DNA of 64,000 bases. Origin: Prolixibacter bellariivorans ATCC BAA-1284. Its GTDB lineage: Bacteria > Bacteroidota > Bacteroidia > Bacteroidales > Prolixibacteraceae. Shown here piece by piece: positions 9,537 through 17,757 of the stretch. The DNA is taken from NCBI RefSeq assembly GCF_000621705.1, contig NZ_JHXO01000007.1:310001-374000 (forward strand), written 5' to 3'. The notes under the pieces were generated by a model. That model saw only the letters and a list, made by a program, of their open reading frames with translations. It made no database searches and was not told the DNA's origin. A program made the position numbers and the translations under genes. The first letter of the stretch is position 1. Each line of letters starts with the position of its first letter.

Positions 9537-10220
9537 ATGCATCTGATGCTCCTGGCAATTGCCCCGGTAATTATCATCCTCTTTTATATTTATTCGCGAG
9601 ATAAATATGAAAAAGAGCCTTTCTATTTGTTGGCAAAGGGACTTATGTTCGGTATTATCAGCGTACTACCGGTAACATTGGTAGAGGGAGTACTCATGAT
9701 GTTTGGGCCTCTCTTCACCGGCTACTGGAACACATTTTACCAGGCATTTGTCGTAGCCGGAGCTACGGAAGAAGGCTTCAAGTTTCTTGCCTCTTTCATA
9801 TTGGTTTGGCACAGCCGTGAGTTCAATCAGCGGTTCGATGGAATTGTTTATGCCGTATTCGTCTCCATGGGTTTTGCGCTGGTCGAAAACCTGTTGTACG
9901 TATTCACCAGCACGAATGGTCTGTCGGTCGGATTAACCAGAGCACTTACCGCCGTTCCGGCACATGCCATGTTTGGTGCATTAATGGGATTTCATCTCAG
10001 TATGGCTAAATTTTATCCCGAAGCCCGGAAAATATTTCTGGGATATGCTTTCCTGATTCCCTTTATTTTTCACGGAATGTATGACTTCATTCTGATGTCA
10101 GGTAATCAGATTCTTCTGGCTCTTTTCATTCCGTTTATTTTCTACATGGTATTCCGGGTACATCGCCGGATGAAATTGCTGGCAGATGCCGATAACATAG
10201 TACAACATGAACCAGAATAG
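9537..10220 (+). CDS. PrsW family intramembrane glutamic/metalloprotease
   Basis: A 227-residue polytopic membrane protein. The PrsW motifs are in order: EEGFK near residue 81 (E-E-x-x-K), ENLLY near residue 119, HAMFGALMG near residue 142, and FHGMYDF near residue 180. In Bacillus PrsW cleaves the anti-sigma factor RsiW; the substrate here is unknown and no anti-sigma gene is adjacent. About eight hydrophobic segments are visible. The following nitroreductase begins 56 bases later on the same strand. Confidence 0.88.
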   Translation: MHLMLLAIAPVIIILFYIYSRDKYEKEPFYLLAKGLMFGIISVLPVTLVEGVLMMFGPLFTGYWNTFYQAFVVAGATEEGFKFLASFILVWHSREFNQRFDGIVYAVFVSMGFALVENLLYVFTSTNGLSVGLTRALTAVPAHAMFGALMGFHLSMAKFYPEARKIFLGYAFLIPFIFHGMYDFILMSGNQILLALFIPFIFYMVFRVHRRMKLLADADNIVQHEPE

Positions 10221-10276
10221 CCGACGGAAAGTTTTCTTTGTATATTTGTTCACATCACGCCTAAAATCCATTCGAT

Positions 10277-10792
10277 ATGCAATTTATAGACCTTGTACAA
10301 CAACGTCACTCTGTACGAAATTTTTCTGCTAAACCTGTTGAACACGAGAAACTGGAATCGATTCTGGAAGCTGCCCGCTTGGCTCCATCAGCTGTTAACT
10401 TTCAACCCTGGCATTTTATCGTATTAACGGAGAAAGATGTTTTGGAGGAGTTTTATCCGGTTTACCACCGAGATTGGTTTCGCACCGCGCCGGCAGTAAT
10501 TGTCGTATTAGGCGACCATCATCAGGGCTGGCACCGCAAAGAAGACGGGAAAGATCATACCGATATTGATGTGGCTATTGCGGTTGACCACATTACATTG
10601 GCTGCGACAGAATTGGGACTGGGAACCTGCTGGGTTTGCAATTTCCACGTATCGCAATGTGCTGAGTTTTTTAAACTACCTAGTCATTTAGAGCCCATTG
10701 CTTTAATCCCGTTAGGATACCCGGAAGAACAAGCTATTCCTGCAAAAAAGCGGAAAAAAGCTTCCGAAATCATCCACTGGAACAAATTTTAG
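10277..10792 (+). CDS. Nitroreductase family FMN-dependent oxidoreductase
   Basis: A 171-residue protein of the nitroreductase fold. The N-terminal RHSVRNFSAKPV is the FMN phosphate-binding segment, followed by LEAARLAPSAVNFQPWHFIV. The C-terminal LGLGTCWVCNF and IPLGYPEE are the usual second FMN-binding parts. Such enzymes reduce quinones, nitro compounds or flavins with NAD(P)H as cytoplasmic homodimers; the substrate is not determinable. Length is normal for the small subgroup. Confidence 0.9.
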   Translation: MQFIDLVQQRHSVRNFSAKPVEHEKLESILEAARLAPSAVNFQPWHFIVLTEKDVLEEFYPVYHRDWFRTAPAVIVVLGDHHQGWHRKEDGKDHTDIDVAIAVDHITLAATELGLGTCWVCNFHVSQCAEFFKLPSHLEPIALIPLGYPEEQAIPAKKRKKASEIIHWNKF

Positions 10793-10882
10793 TTCTTTTC
10801 ACTGAAAAGAAAATACGGTCAGCTTGCACTGACAACAATTGGGTTGTAACTTGAATATAGGAAACCAACCCATAGAACTAAC

Positions 10883-11416
10883 ATGTGGCTGCGTCAAACC
10901 ATTAAACGGATTTTCAGCTTCTGTTTTATGCTTACACTCACGTTAGCTGCCAATGCTCAGTTTGTGCCAAAGCTATCAGTAGTCGGCGGTTTGGGTGTCC
11001 CAGAATTGTATCACGCGGGACTGAAATTACAGACCTCTCCCCGCTCAGAGTTCGGCGTCTATTATGGTTTTATCCATTCCTCTTCTCACAATTCTTCCGG
11101 ATGGTTTCGCGACTTCGAACTAAATATGCGTTCGCTAACGCTGGACCATAATTATTCCTTTGGAGCCATTAGCAGGTTAAGTTTACGACACGCCTGGTTC
11201 ACCCGGCAAGGGCTTAATTATTACCATGAAGTTGGAGGCAGTGACGACACCTTTTCCGGCTTAATTACCATTGGACGGATATTTCCTTTTAGCAATTCGG
11301 CTGGCTTAACGCTGGATATCGGTACAGCCGTTCCTTTTTCAGCGGGGAAAAACATCATACCGGCTGCGCGACTACAAGTTTATATTCTGTTGAGCAAGCC
11401 TCCGCAAAGGAACTAA
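10883..11416 (+). CDS. Secreted beta-rich protein of unknown function
   Basis: 177 residues beginning with a Sec signal peptide (residues 1-26, cleavage after AANA-Q likely). The mature part alternates polar and hydrophobic residues with many aromatics and Gly, as in small outer-membrane beta-barrels (for example SEFGVYYGFIHSS and LTLDIGTAVPFSAG). I recognise no family. It stands between a nitroreductase and a small membrane protein on the same strand. Confidence 0.7.
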   Translation: MWLRQTIKRIFSFCFMLTLTLAANAQFVPKLSVVGGLGVPELYHAGLKLQTSPRSEFGVYYGFIHSSSHNSSGWFRDFELNMRSLTLDHNYSFGAISRLSLRHAWFTRQGLNYYHEVGGSDDTFSGLITIGRIFPFSNSAGLTLDIGTAVPFSAGKNIIPAARLQVYILLSKPPQRN

Positions 11417-11532
11417 TATTCGGTTTAATAAGACTGAAAACAAATAACATAGACGAGCAGATAATGCGCCCGAAAAAGCAAACCTTACCTAGTGTTGCTT
11501 GTTATGGCTACAGTTAAAGTTAATGGGATGAA

Positions 11533-11721
11533 ATGACTACGACTGTTACCATATTACTCCTTCTGTTCTTCCTGACTTTAACCATTTCAGCCATCCGTGA
11601 TTTGCTTTCCCGAACGTCCCGCTACAACACCCGTGTATTTTGGGCCATCGTCATTCTCTTTCTTTTCCCGATAGGCACGTTTATCTATTTCCTTTTCAGG
11701 AAGAATGATTCTATGTATTGA
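11533..11721 (+). CDS. Small membrane protein with PLDc_N-like (phospholipase D/nuclease N-terminal) domain
   Basis: 62 residues with two transmembrane helices (about 4-20 and 36-55). The central segment RYNTRVFWAIVILFLFPIGTFIYFLF matches, in short pieces such as RVFWAIVIL and PIGTFIYFL, the PLDc_N domain that precedes catalytic domains in cardiolipin synthases but is also common as a stand-alone protein. No catalytic domain is attached. Function unknown. Confidence 0.75.
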   Translation: MTTTVTILLLLFFLTLTISAIRDLLSRTSRYNTRVFWAIVILFLFPIGTFIYFLFRKNDSMY

Positions 11722-11730
11722 ATGTGTAGC

Positions 11731-12825
11731 CTAATTGCTAGCCCCTTGAAGCAAACTATTGTCGACCGACATGGAAATGAGGTTTAGCACCAATTGAACT
11801 GTCAATGGATCATATTGTAATCCATCTTTTTTTGTCGGTGTTTTCCCGTCTGGCTTGAGTAAACGTCCGTCGGTTAGTAATTGCGAAAGAATAACCTTAC
11901 CACGCCCTTTCCCGATAGAAATTGAGACAACCGGAAACCGGTATGGATTTTTCCCGGCTTGAACAATGTTCTTTTTTGAGCCACCTTTTACCTTCACATT
12001 CATCCGGACAGGAGGAACTGTAACTGCATCAAAACCATTCCAGTTCCCGCTCTCCATATTTTGTAAATGATAATTCAGTTCCTGATCTTTTGATACTATC
12101 GAAAATGCTTTTTCCGGATTTGCCTTGCCGGAAAAATAGGTGGAAATCCGGAAGGGAAGATCTATTTCAGTCTGATCGATATCCGGCATCTTTGCCGGTC
12201 CAAAATCAAGAAAAATAACCGACATATTGCGACGCAGAGCCCGCTCAACTTCAGCGCGGACATCGGTATCTCCGTTTTGAAGGCGCTGCCAGGTACGGTA
12301 CGAACAAAGCATACATTGCCCCCAGCTAAATGATGGCGCATTGATCTTCCACTCCTCTACAAACTTTTTTAACGCGGGTTCGTAATCGGGAACATAGACC
12401 ATGATTTTCGACAACTTCTTCGACTTCTCCGGTTGAAAAACATCAAACGGAATGTCATCGCTCAATTTAGCTCCGTTTTCATCTGCACTTGCCCGTAAAA
12501 TATATTTCCCGTCTACTTCAGGAGCTTTTACCATCATCGGGATACGGAAGGACTGATTGGCTTTCAATGGTATCCTGAGTAACGTACTCCAACTTTCCAG
12601 CCCCCCCTGATTCACAACCTGCAACCTTGTCCGGCTCTTTATCAATCGCGATGTGTGATTATTCAATTGTACATCCACCTTGATAACTTGTCCCGGAAGG
12701 AAATGACGTGCACTCACATCAAGTAGCGCATTAACTTCATCAGATGATTGAGCGGCACTACTAAAAGGACAAAGAATCAATAATAAACCAAGAATGGCTA
12801 ATGAAAAAAAACGTTGCTGTTTCAT
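11731..12825 (-). CDS. Secreted protein of unknown function with Ig-like and alpha/beta domains
   Basis: 364 residues with a Sec signal peptide (1-25, SSAAQ). Residues about 28-130 look like an Ig/beta-sandwich (FLPGQVIKVDVQLNN, IPMMVKAPEVDGKY). From about 135 an alpha/beta domain (SKIMVYVPDYEPALKKF) resembles the ThuA/glutamine-amidotransferase-like or GH2-accessory folds seen in Bacteroidota polysaccharide-processing proteins, but I cannot name a family. It begins 10 bases after the terminator of the upstream propeller lipoprotein, so it probably has separate or read-through expression. Confidence 0.65.
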   Translation of the reverse strand: MKQQRFFSLAILGLLLILCPFSSAAQSSDEVNALLDVSARHFLPGQVIKVDVQLNNHTSRLIKSRTRLQVVNQGGLESWSTLLRIPLKANQSFRIPMMVKAPEVDGKYILRASADENGAKLSDDIPFDVFQPEKSKKLSKIMVYVPDYEPALKKFVEEWKINAPSFSWGQCMLCSYRTWQRLQNGDTDVRAEVERALRRNMSVIFLDFGPAKMPDIDQTEIDLPFRISTYFSGKANPEKAFSIVSKDQELNYHLQNMESGNWNGFDAVTVPPVRMNVKVKGGSKKNIVQAGKNPYRFPVVSISIGKGRGKVILSQLLTDGRLLKPDGKTPTKKDGLQYDPLTVQLVLNLISMSVDNSLLQGASN

Positions 12826-12836
12826 GGGCTTCTTAC

Positions 12837-12874
12837 AAAAAATACCCTGTCCGGGTTAATTCACAGACAGGGTA
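12837..12874 (-). terminator. Terminator of the TolB-like lipoprotein gene
   Basis: A 9-bp stem (TACCCTGTC with GACAGGGTA) and, on the minus strand, a run of six T. It lies 25 bases after the propeller gene's stop. Confidence 0.85.
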
Positions 12875-12898
12875 CTTTATTTAACGATATCGCTAAGG

Positions 12899-14416
12899 CT
12901 ATTCTTCCGGATCGCCGTAAGTAAATGAAACAAAAGCGACCTGTTTTCCGTCAGGGCTCCACGAAGGAACATTCATCGTACCTTGTCCGCCATAAAGGTA
13001 AGCAATCACTTTCGATTCCTTGCTATCCGTGTCCTGCATCTGAATCATGACCCGTTTGTTGTGTGGATGATTACCCGGTGCAACGGTAGGTGGATAGGAA
13101 ACATATACCATTCGTTTGCCATTAGGCGAAATGTGTGCAAACCAATCGTTATATGGTCCAAAACTCACTTGCTCCTGGTCGCTTCCATCGGGTTTCATGC
13201 GCCAAATTTTCATCAAACCCGAGCGAACCGAATTGAAGTAAATATACTTACCATCCGGTGAATATTCTGGTCCGTCATCCAGTCCTTCCGCGGTTGTCAA
13301 ACGGATTTCTTTTCCGCCAGTTGCCGGAATACTGTATACGTCGTAATTGCCATTTCGTTCGGCGCAATACACCAACGTTTTTCCATCAGGCGACCAGCCA
13401 TGCCAGTACGAAGGTGCATTATCGGTTACCCGGAAAGCGTCTCCGCCTTCAATCGGGATGGTATAAACGATAGACCCCGACTTACCGTCGCCTAAATTGG
13501 TTTGACTGGAAACGGCCAGCATAGTTCCATCGAATGAAATACCATGGTCGTTATTGCAACTCTGCGCCACTCCGGTATTCACGACCTGTGGATTAATCGT
13601 ATCCAACGGAAATTTGATGATTTTGCCATCTGAGTTATAAAGAAGGAATTTGCCATCAGGCGACCAGTTAGGTGCTTCGATATGCGTATTGGTTGCATAA
13701 ATCACTTTCCGGTGGCCGGTCTCTACGTCCAGTAATTCCAACCGGCTTGGCGACGGGTTCTGATAACCGCTTACTCCCTCCGGTGCCGGAACATCGATAC
13801 GGAAATTCTCAAAAACAGCAGTTTCCGATACGTCCGGATTGTGTGAACCGACAAATAAACCGGCATATACCGTATCGGGCAATTGCAAAGTAATACGGCC
13901 GGTTTCCTGCAATGGATCACCGAATTTGGCTGCCCGCATAATGATGGTATCCCCCTGACGCTCCAACTGAATTACATCCGGAGCTGACAGTTCCGCTTTT
14001 ACTTCTTTCGTTTCTGCTCCAGCTTCCGGGCGATATTGCAAAGAGGTCAGTCCGTCACCGTGAATGGCTGCGTCGGCATATACCGAACCGCCGGTCAAAT
14101 CGCTACGAAACATCAACCCCATTTTGCGATGGGGATCAACACCCTCACCTTCGAAATGAGCCATGCAGGTCATGATAAAATCACCACCCAGTTTTTTGCG
14201 GGCAAACTGAAATTCATCGCTGGTTCCCCAAATATTGGTACCACTTCCTGTTAAGGTATAGGTCTGCGTTTCCGGATGATAAACCGTGCTCCCTTTTATT
14301 TTTACCTGACCAATGTCAGTGGCTTCGTTAAACACACCAATATCGGCTACATTCGCCGGAGGTGTTGAACAGGAAAAAAGAGCAATGATGGGAATCAAAA
14401 ACATAAATAGTTTCAT
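12899..14416 (-). CDS. TolB-like beta-propeller lipoprotein with N-terminal LamG/DUF1080-like domain
   Basis: 505 residues. A lipoprotein signal ends at ALFSC (residue 16). Residues about 20-205 form a beta-sandwich like DUF1349/3-keto-disaccharide hydrolase domains (KLGGDFIMTCMAHFEG, KMGLMFRSD). From about 225 to the end there are five or six PD40 (WD40-like) repeats with W-S-P-D-G-K signatures (APNWSPDGKFLLY, EYSPDGKYIYFNS, VPSWSPDGKQVAFVS). These proteins are often annotated 'biopolymer transporter TolR' or 'TolB', but the layout suggests a surface glycan- or protein-binding role; no catalytic residues can be named. Confidence 0.8.
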   Translation of the reverse strand: MKLFMFLIPIIALFSCSTPPANVADIGVFNEATDIGQVKIKGSTVYHPETQTYTLTGSGTNIWGTSDEFQFARKKLGGDFIMTCMAHFEGEGVDPHRKMGLMFRSDLTGGSVYADAAIHGDGLTSLQYRPEAGAETKEVKAELSAPDVIQLERQGDTIIMRAAKFGDPLQETGRITLQLPDTVYAGLFVGSHNPDVSETAVFENFRIDVPAPEGVSGYQNPSPSRLELLDVETGHRKVIYATNTHIEAPNWSPDGKFLLYNSDGKIIKFPLDTINPQVVNTGVAQSCNNDHGISFDGTMLAVSSQTNLGDGKSGSIVYTIPIEGGDAFRVTDNAPSYWHGWSPDGKTLVYCAERNGNYDVYSIPATGGKEIRLTTAEGLDDGPEYSPDGKYIYFNSVRSGLMKIWRMKPDGSDQEQVSFGPYNDWFAHISPNGKRMVYVSYPPTVAPGNHPHNKRVMIQMQDTDSKESKVIAYLYGGQGTMNVPSWSPDGKQVAFVSFTYGDPEE

Positions 14417-14634
14417 CAGTTTGTTATTTTAGATTTATTAGTCATTTAGCCAGAATCTTCAATTACCATTTAGCAAGTAATATGAAAAATTGCCTGTTGG
14501 AGGTCTTCCAATATTAAGCATAATTCCACTAATTCCGAAAGGATGCGCACAATAAATGTCCTCGATACAGTATAGCTCTGTTTGCCGGATTTTAATTAAT
14601 TTACTGCACCAGTTCGAAGCCACTAAAATATGCA

Positions 14635-15276
14635 ATGGAAAGAATAACCCGACATTTATACCTTGATAAGTATCCCGTTTCCCTAAAAGCCGAGAAATTG
14701 ATTGTGGGCACCATCCACCCTCACGATGCTTCGCAATTTAAGTTGCCTTTCTTTTATGGAAACCGCCTTAGTTTATGGAAAATTCTTCAGCAGGCCTTTC
14801 CGGAAGAGTTTGGACAGGAATTAACGCTCGATTCCATCCTTCACTTTTTGAGGAAACACCGGATTGGAGTAAGTGATACCATTCGGGAATGTATCAGAAC
14901 AAATAACTCCGCTTCAGACCAGGATTTGATTCCTACTCGTTTGAACCACGAATTACTGGAGCAAATTCGCCAATCCAACATTCGTGAAATCTTTTTCACC
15001 AGTGGTTTCCAGAAGAACAATTCATTTAAGTTGTTTTATGTCAATATACTTGGACGGCAAATTACCCCTGAAATCCGACGAAACAGGGAATTAGTGCTTG
15101 AACCTAAAGTTTTTGGAAGACCTGTGAAACTAACTATCCTCTACTCTCCTTCCGGAGCAGCCAATCGCGCCTGGGCGCAAACCAAAATATGGAAGGACAA
15201 TCAACACAAGTATGCCGGCTCTCCCACTCCTCTACAGGATTTCAAAGTAAATTACTACCGCGAAAAGTTTAGTTGA
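14635..15276 (+). CDS. Uracil-DNA glycosylase superfamily-like protein
   Basis: 213 residues. The N-terminal LIVGTIHP and downstream FFYGNRLSLWKIL correspond in position to the UDG-superfamily motif 1 (G-x-x-P) and the Y-Y-x-N-x-x-N-x-F-W segment of family 6/Mug-like enzymes. IGVSDTIRECIRTNNSASDQDL matches the usual 'G-L-W-D-V-I-x-x-C-x-R-x-x-S-x-D' stretch, and TILYSPSGAA fits motif 2. The motif-1 sequence is divergent, so base-excision activity is likely but unproven. It stands alone between a divergent lipoprotein gene and the tRNA. Confidence 0.65.
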   Translation: MERITRHLYLDKYPVSLKAEKLIVGTIHPHDASQFKLPFFYGNRLSLWKILQQAFPEEFGQELTLDSILHFLRKHRIGVSDTIRECIRTNNSASDQDLIPTRLNHELLEQIRQSNIREIFFTSGFQKNNSFKLFYVNILGRQITPEIRRNRELVLEPKVFGRPVKLTILYSPSGAANRAWAQTKIWKDNQHKYAGSPTPLQDFKVNYYREKFS

Positions 15277-15472
15277 AGCTTTTAAGTTTCCCTTTACAAT
15301 CGATTTCTTCAGCACCAAATATTGGGAAGAAAAAATTTTATGTTTCCTATTTCTTCCATTATCAATGTAGTGCGATAGAACGCGCATTTTTTTCAGGAAA
15401 AGCTATTGCTAAAAACCGAAAATCCCTTACATTTGCAGCCGTCAAACGATATGAGTCGCCTGACAAAAAGTT

Positions 15473-15546
15473 CGGGGTGTAGCGCAGCCCGGTAGCGCGC
15501 GTCGTTCGGGACGACGAGGTCGTCGGTTCAAATCCGGCCACCCCGA
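15473..15546 (+). tRNA. tRNA-Pro (CGG)
   Basis: A 74-nt cloverleaf. The acceptor stem CGGGGTG/CACCCCG is perfect with discriminator A. The anticodon stem is CGTCG/CGACG and the loop TTCGGGA places CGG at the anticodon. The T arm has GTCGG-TTCAAAT-CCGGC. The 3' CCA is not encoded. A terminator follows within 7 bases. Confidence 0.95.
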
Positions 15547-15552
15547 CAAGAT

Positions 15553-15591
15553 AAGACGATTTGGATTTTTTCCATTTCGTCTTTTTCTTTT
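15553..15591 (+). terminator. Terminator of the tRNA-Pro gene
   Basis: A stem AAGACGA/TCGTCTT extended by partial TTTGGA/TCCATT pairing, followed by a T-rich run. Confidence 0.75.
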
Positions 15592-15644
15592 ATTACCGGT
15601 TTCTCTTCGCACATTTTCCGATAAATTCATCATTGCAGCACTTG

Positions 15645-16847
15645 CTATTTTGAAAGCGCGGCAATTGCTGCTCCGATAAGGTTCGCATTTGACACCTTTG
15701 AAAAAACTACTTCTTTTGTTCCTAGTTCAATTTCGCTTAATAATTCATCTAAACAACCAGCAACTATTTTCGAATACCCCGCCTGTCCTTCATTGAGTTC
15801 GCTCCAGAATAAACTTCCTTCAGCAAGTATCTGGATACGTTTTATCGACGGATTTACTTCATGAAGCGATTCGATAAGTCCTGCTAGCGAAGCAGCAACT
15901 AATTTGGCTGATCGTTCATAAATGCGGTATGCAAGTTCAATATGCTCTTTTTTATGATCAGCCGGGTTTTTGATCATATTTGTCAACCCGGCAGCGTCCA
16001 GGTTTCTGTAAGAATTTTTATCAGAAACAGCTTCCCTGAAAACACTTCCGAGGTACATTCCGGAAACAGCTTTTTCAAATCGTTGCGCTCCCAGGCTGTT
16101 TGAATTTTGATCTACTACAGCATCAAATTTTGATAAATGTGGGGGAAAGAAATTACCGGATTCCAGGTTCACCGGCGTTTCACCGATCCATTTTTTTAGT
16201 TCATTCAGTTTGGGGATATTTTCCGAAGGATAGAATGTGGACATGTTTGTACCGGTTCCGACAATTAAACCAACATATGCATCAAAACCGGTATTCATCA
16301 ATCCTGAGAAAAGACTGGCAATCGTATCATTTACTACCGTGATTTCCCTGAAATCAAAATCACTGTTTTCATTCAAATAATCAATCAAAGGTTTGCCAAC
16401 TGCATGACCTTCCATATCTTCAATACTCACTCCTTTTACCCATTTAATTAGTTCAGCATCTCCATTAAAGAGCGATTTAGCCGGGTAAGAAAAGCAATAG
16501 CCTACCGGAAGGCCTTTAGGAATATTCAGTTTACGAATGATCTCTAATTGCGACTGATACAAATCGGTTTGAGAATACCCTGAAATTTTCATTTCTGTAA
16601 TATCCTTTTCGACCATCTCCTTAATTACAATATCATTCCCTACCGAAACGACTGCGGCTCTGAAATTTGTTCCTCCAAGGTCAAATACAACCGCTTCCCC
16701 TTTTAATTCGTTCTTCTTTGGATGAATATAGGTAGGCAGTGCCTTTATTTCGGTACTGTCGGTCTTTAAACCGGTTTTTATTTTTTCCTTAAAGTCATTG
16801 GCAATGCTTAGCAGTTGACTGTTTGACAAATTAATTTCCTCAATCAT
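15645..16847 (-). CDS. Hexokinase, eukaryotic-type (hexokinase_1/2 family)
   Basis: A 400-residue sugar kinase of the hexokinase, not ROK or glucokinase, lineage. VVFDLGGTNFRAAVV is the phosphate-1 motif. YCFSYPAKS matches the sugar-binding segment. The catalytic Asp lies in ITVVNDTIASL. GLIVGTGTNMS is phosphate-2. It phosphorylates hexoses at C6 with ATP in the cytoplasm; the preferred sugar is not readable. It is slightly shorter than a single animal hexokinase domain, as usual for Bacteroidota forms. It lies downstream of gntR, the GH9-like gene and deoC, though the 160-base gap after deoC may hold its own promoter. Confidence 0.9.
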   Translation of the reverse strand: MIEEINLSNSQLLSIANDFKEKIKTGLKTDSTEIKALPTYIHPKKNELKGEAVVFDLGGTNFRAAVVSVGNDIVIKEMVEKDITEMKISGYSQTDLYQSQLEIIRKLNIPKGLPVGYCFSYPAKSLFNGDAELIKWVKGVSIEDMEGHAVGKPLIDYLNENSDFDFREITVVNDTIASLFSGLMNTGFDAYVGLIVGTGTNMSTFYPSENIPKLNELKKWIGETPVNLESGNFFPPHLSKFDAVVDQNSNSLGAQRFEKAVSGMYLGSVFREAVSDKNSYRNLDAAGLTNMIKNPADHKKEHIELAYRIYERSAKLVAASLAGLIESLHEVNPSIKRIQILAEGSLFWSELNEGQAGYSKIVAGCLDELLSEIELGTKEVVFSKVSNANLIGAAIAALSK

Positions 16848-17007
16848 GGTTTGCTGATTTATAAAGTTCCAATTTTAAATGGTGTTTTATTTCACATACT
16901 GGTATCTGCAAAAATTATATTTAAAGTTCTCCAGAACTAAGACGCATTGCTCTGGGTACGGATTGTAAACGCCTTTTTTAAGCTTTCTTCCGGGATGTCA
17001 GTTTTAA

Positions 17008-17727
17008 TTAGCCGTGATCCCCGAATCTCTCAATCGCTTCTTCAATAATGGTTTTGGTTGCTGTAGCACCGCAGCGGGTGCATCCTGCCTTTTTAACAGC
17101 CAGCAGACCATCTAGCGTACGAACTCCTCCAGCAGCTTTCACTTTTACGTGGGGACCTACGTTCTTTTTCATTAGTTCAAGATTTGGAATGGTCGCTCCT
17201 TCATAGGAATATTTCCCATCATCGCCTTTAGCAAAGCCAAACCCTGTTGAAGTCTTCACATAGTCAGCACCAACTTTTGTACAGATCTCGCATAATTTAA
17301 TGAGATCAGCCTCTTTGGCTACGTAGTCTGTTTCAAAAATTACTTTTACAATAGCGCCGTTTTTATGACAGGCCTTTGTAACAGCACCAACTTCTTCTTC
17401 GATGTATTCCCAGTCGCCCTGCAATGCTTTTCCAATATTGATTACCATATCAATTTCTACTGCTCCGTCGTGGCAAGCTGTTTCTGCTTCAAAAACTTTC
17501 ACCGCTATTTTTGAGTTTCCTGCGGGAAAGCCAATAACGCAGCCCACCAACACGTTTGTATCTTTCAGCAGTGCTACCGCCGATGAAACCATATACGGCT
17601 TTACGCATACCGAAGCAACATCATACTTTTTGGCTACTTCACATTCTCTTTTCAAATCTTCATCAGTCAGTGTGGGATGAAGAATGGAATGGTCGATCAT
17701 TTTTGCTAATTCGTGTACTTTGCTCAT
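17008..17727 (-). CDS. deoC: Deoxyribose-phosphate aldolase
   Basis: A 239-residue class I aldolase that splits 2-deoxyribose-5-phosphate to glyceraldehyde-3-phosphate and acetaldehyde. The Schiff-base Lys is about residue 158 in ADYVKTSTGFG, and the second conserved Lys lies in VKVKAAGGVRT. The N-terminal KMIDHSILHPTLTDEDL is typical. It starts 30 bases after the stop of the GH9-like gene, so these are co-transcribed. In this setting it may serve a sugar-degradation route rather than nucleoside salvage, since no nucleoside phosphorylase or phosphopentomutase is near (inference). Confidence 0.93.
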   Translation of the reverse strand: MSKVHELAKMIDHSILHPTLTDEDLKRECEVAKKYDVASVCVKPYMVSSAVALLKDTNVLVGCVIGFPAGNSKIAVKVFEAETACHDGAVEIDMVINIGKALQGDWEYIEEEVGAVTKACHKNGAIVKVIFETDYVAKEADLIKLCEICTKVGADYVKTSTGFGFAKGDDGKYSYEGATIPNLELMKKNVGPHVKVKAAGGVRTLDGLLAVKKAGCTRCGATATKTIIEEAIERFGDHG

Positions 17728-17757
17728 TTTTATTGCTTTTATGTTTTTAATTATTTC

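Noticed and set aside
15273-15482. Small plus-strand frame after the UDG-like gene
   Set aside because: It runs into the tRNA-Pro gene, has poor composition and no recognisable motif.
15442-15633. Minus-strand frame containing GWPDLNRRPRRPERRALPG
   Set aside because: It is the antisense of tRNA-Pro; this peptide is a well-known spurious product of tRNA antisense frames.
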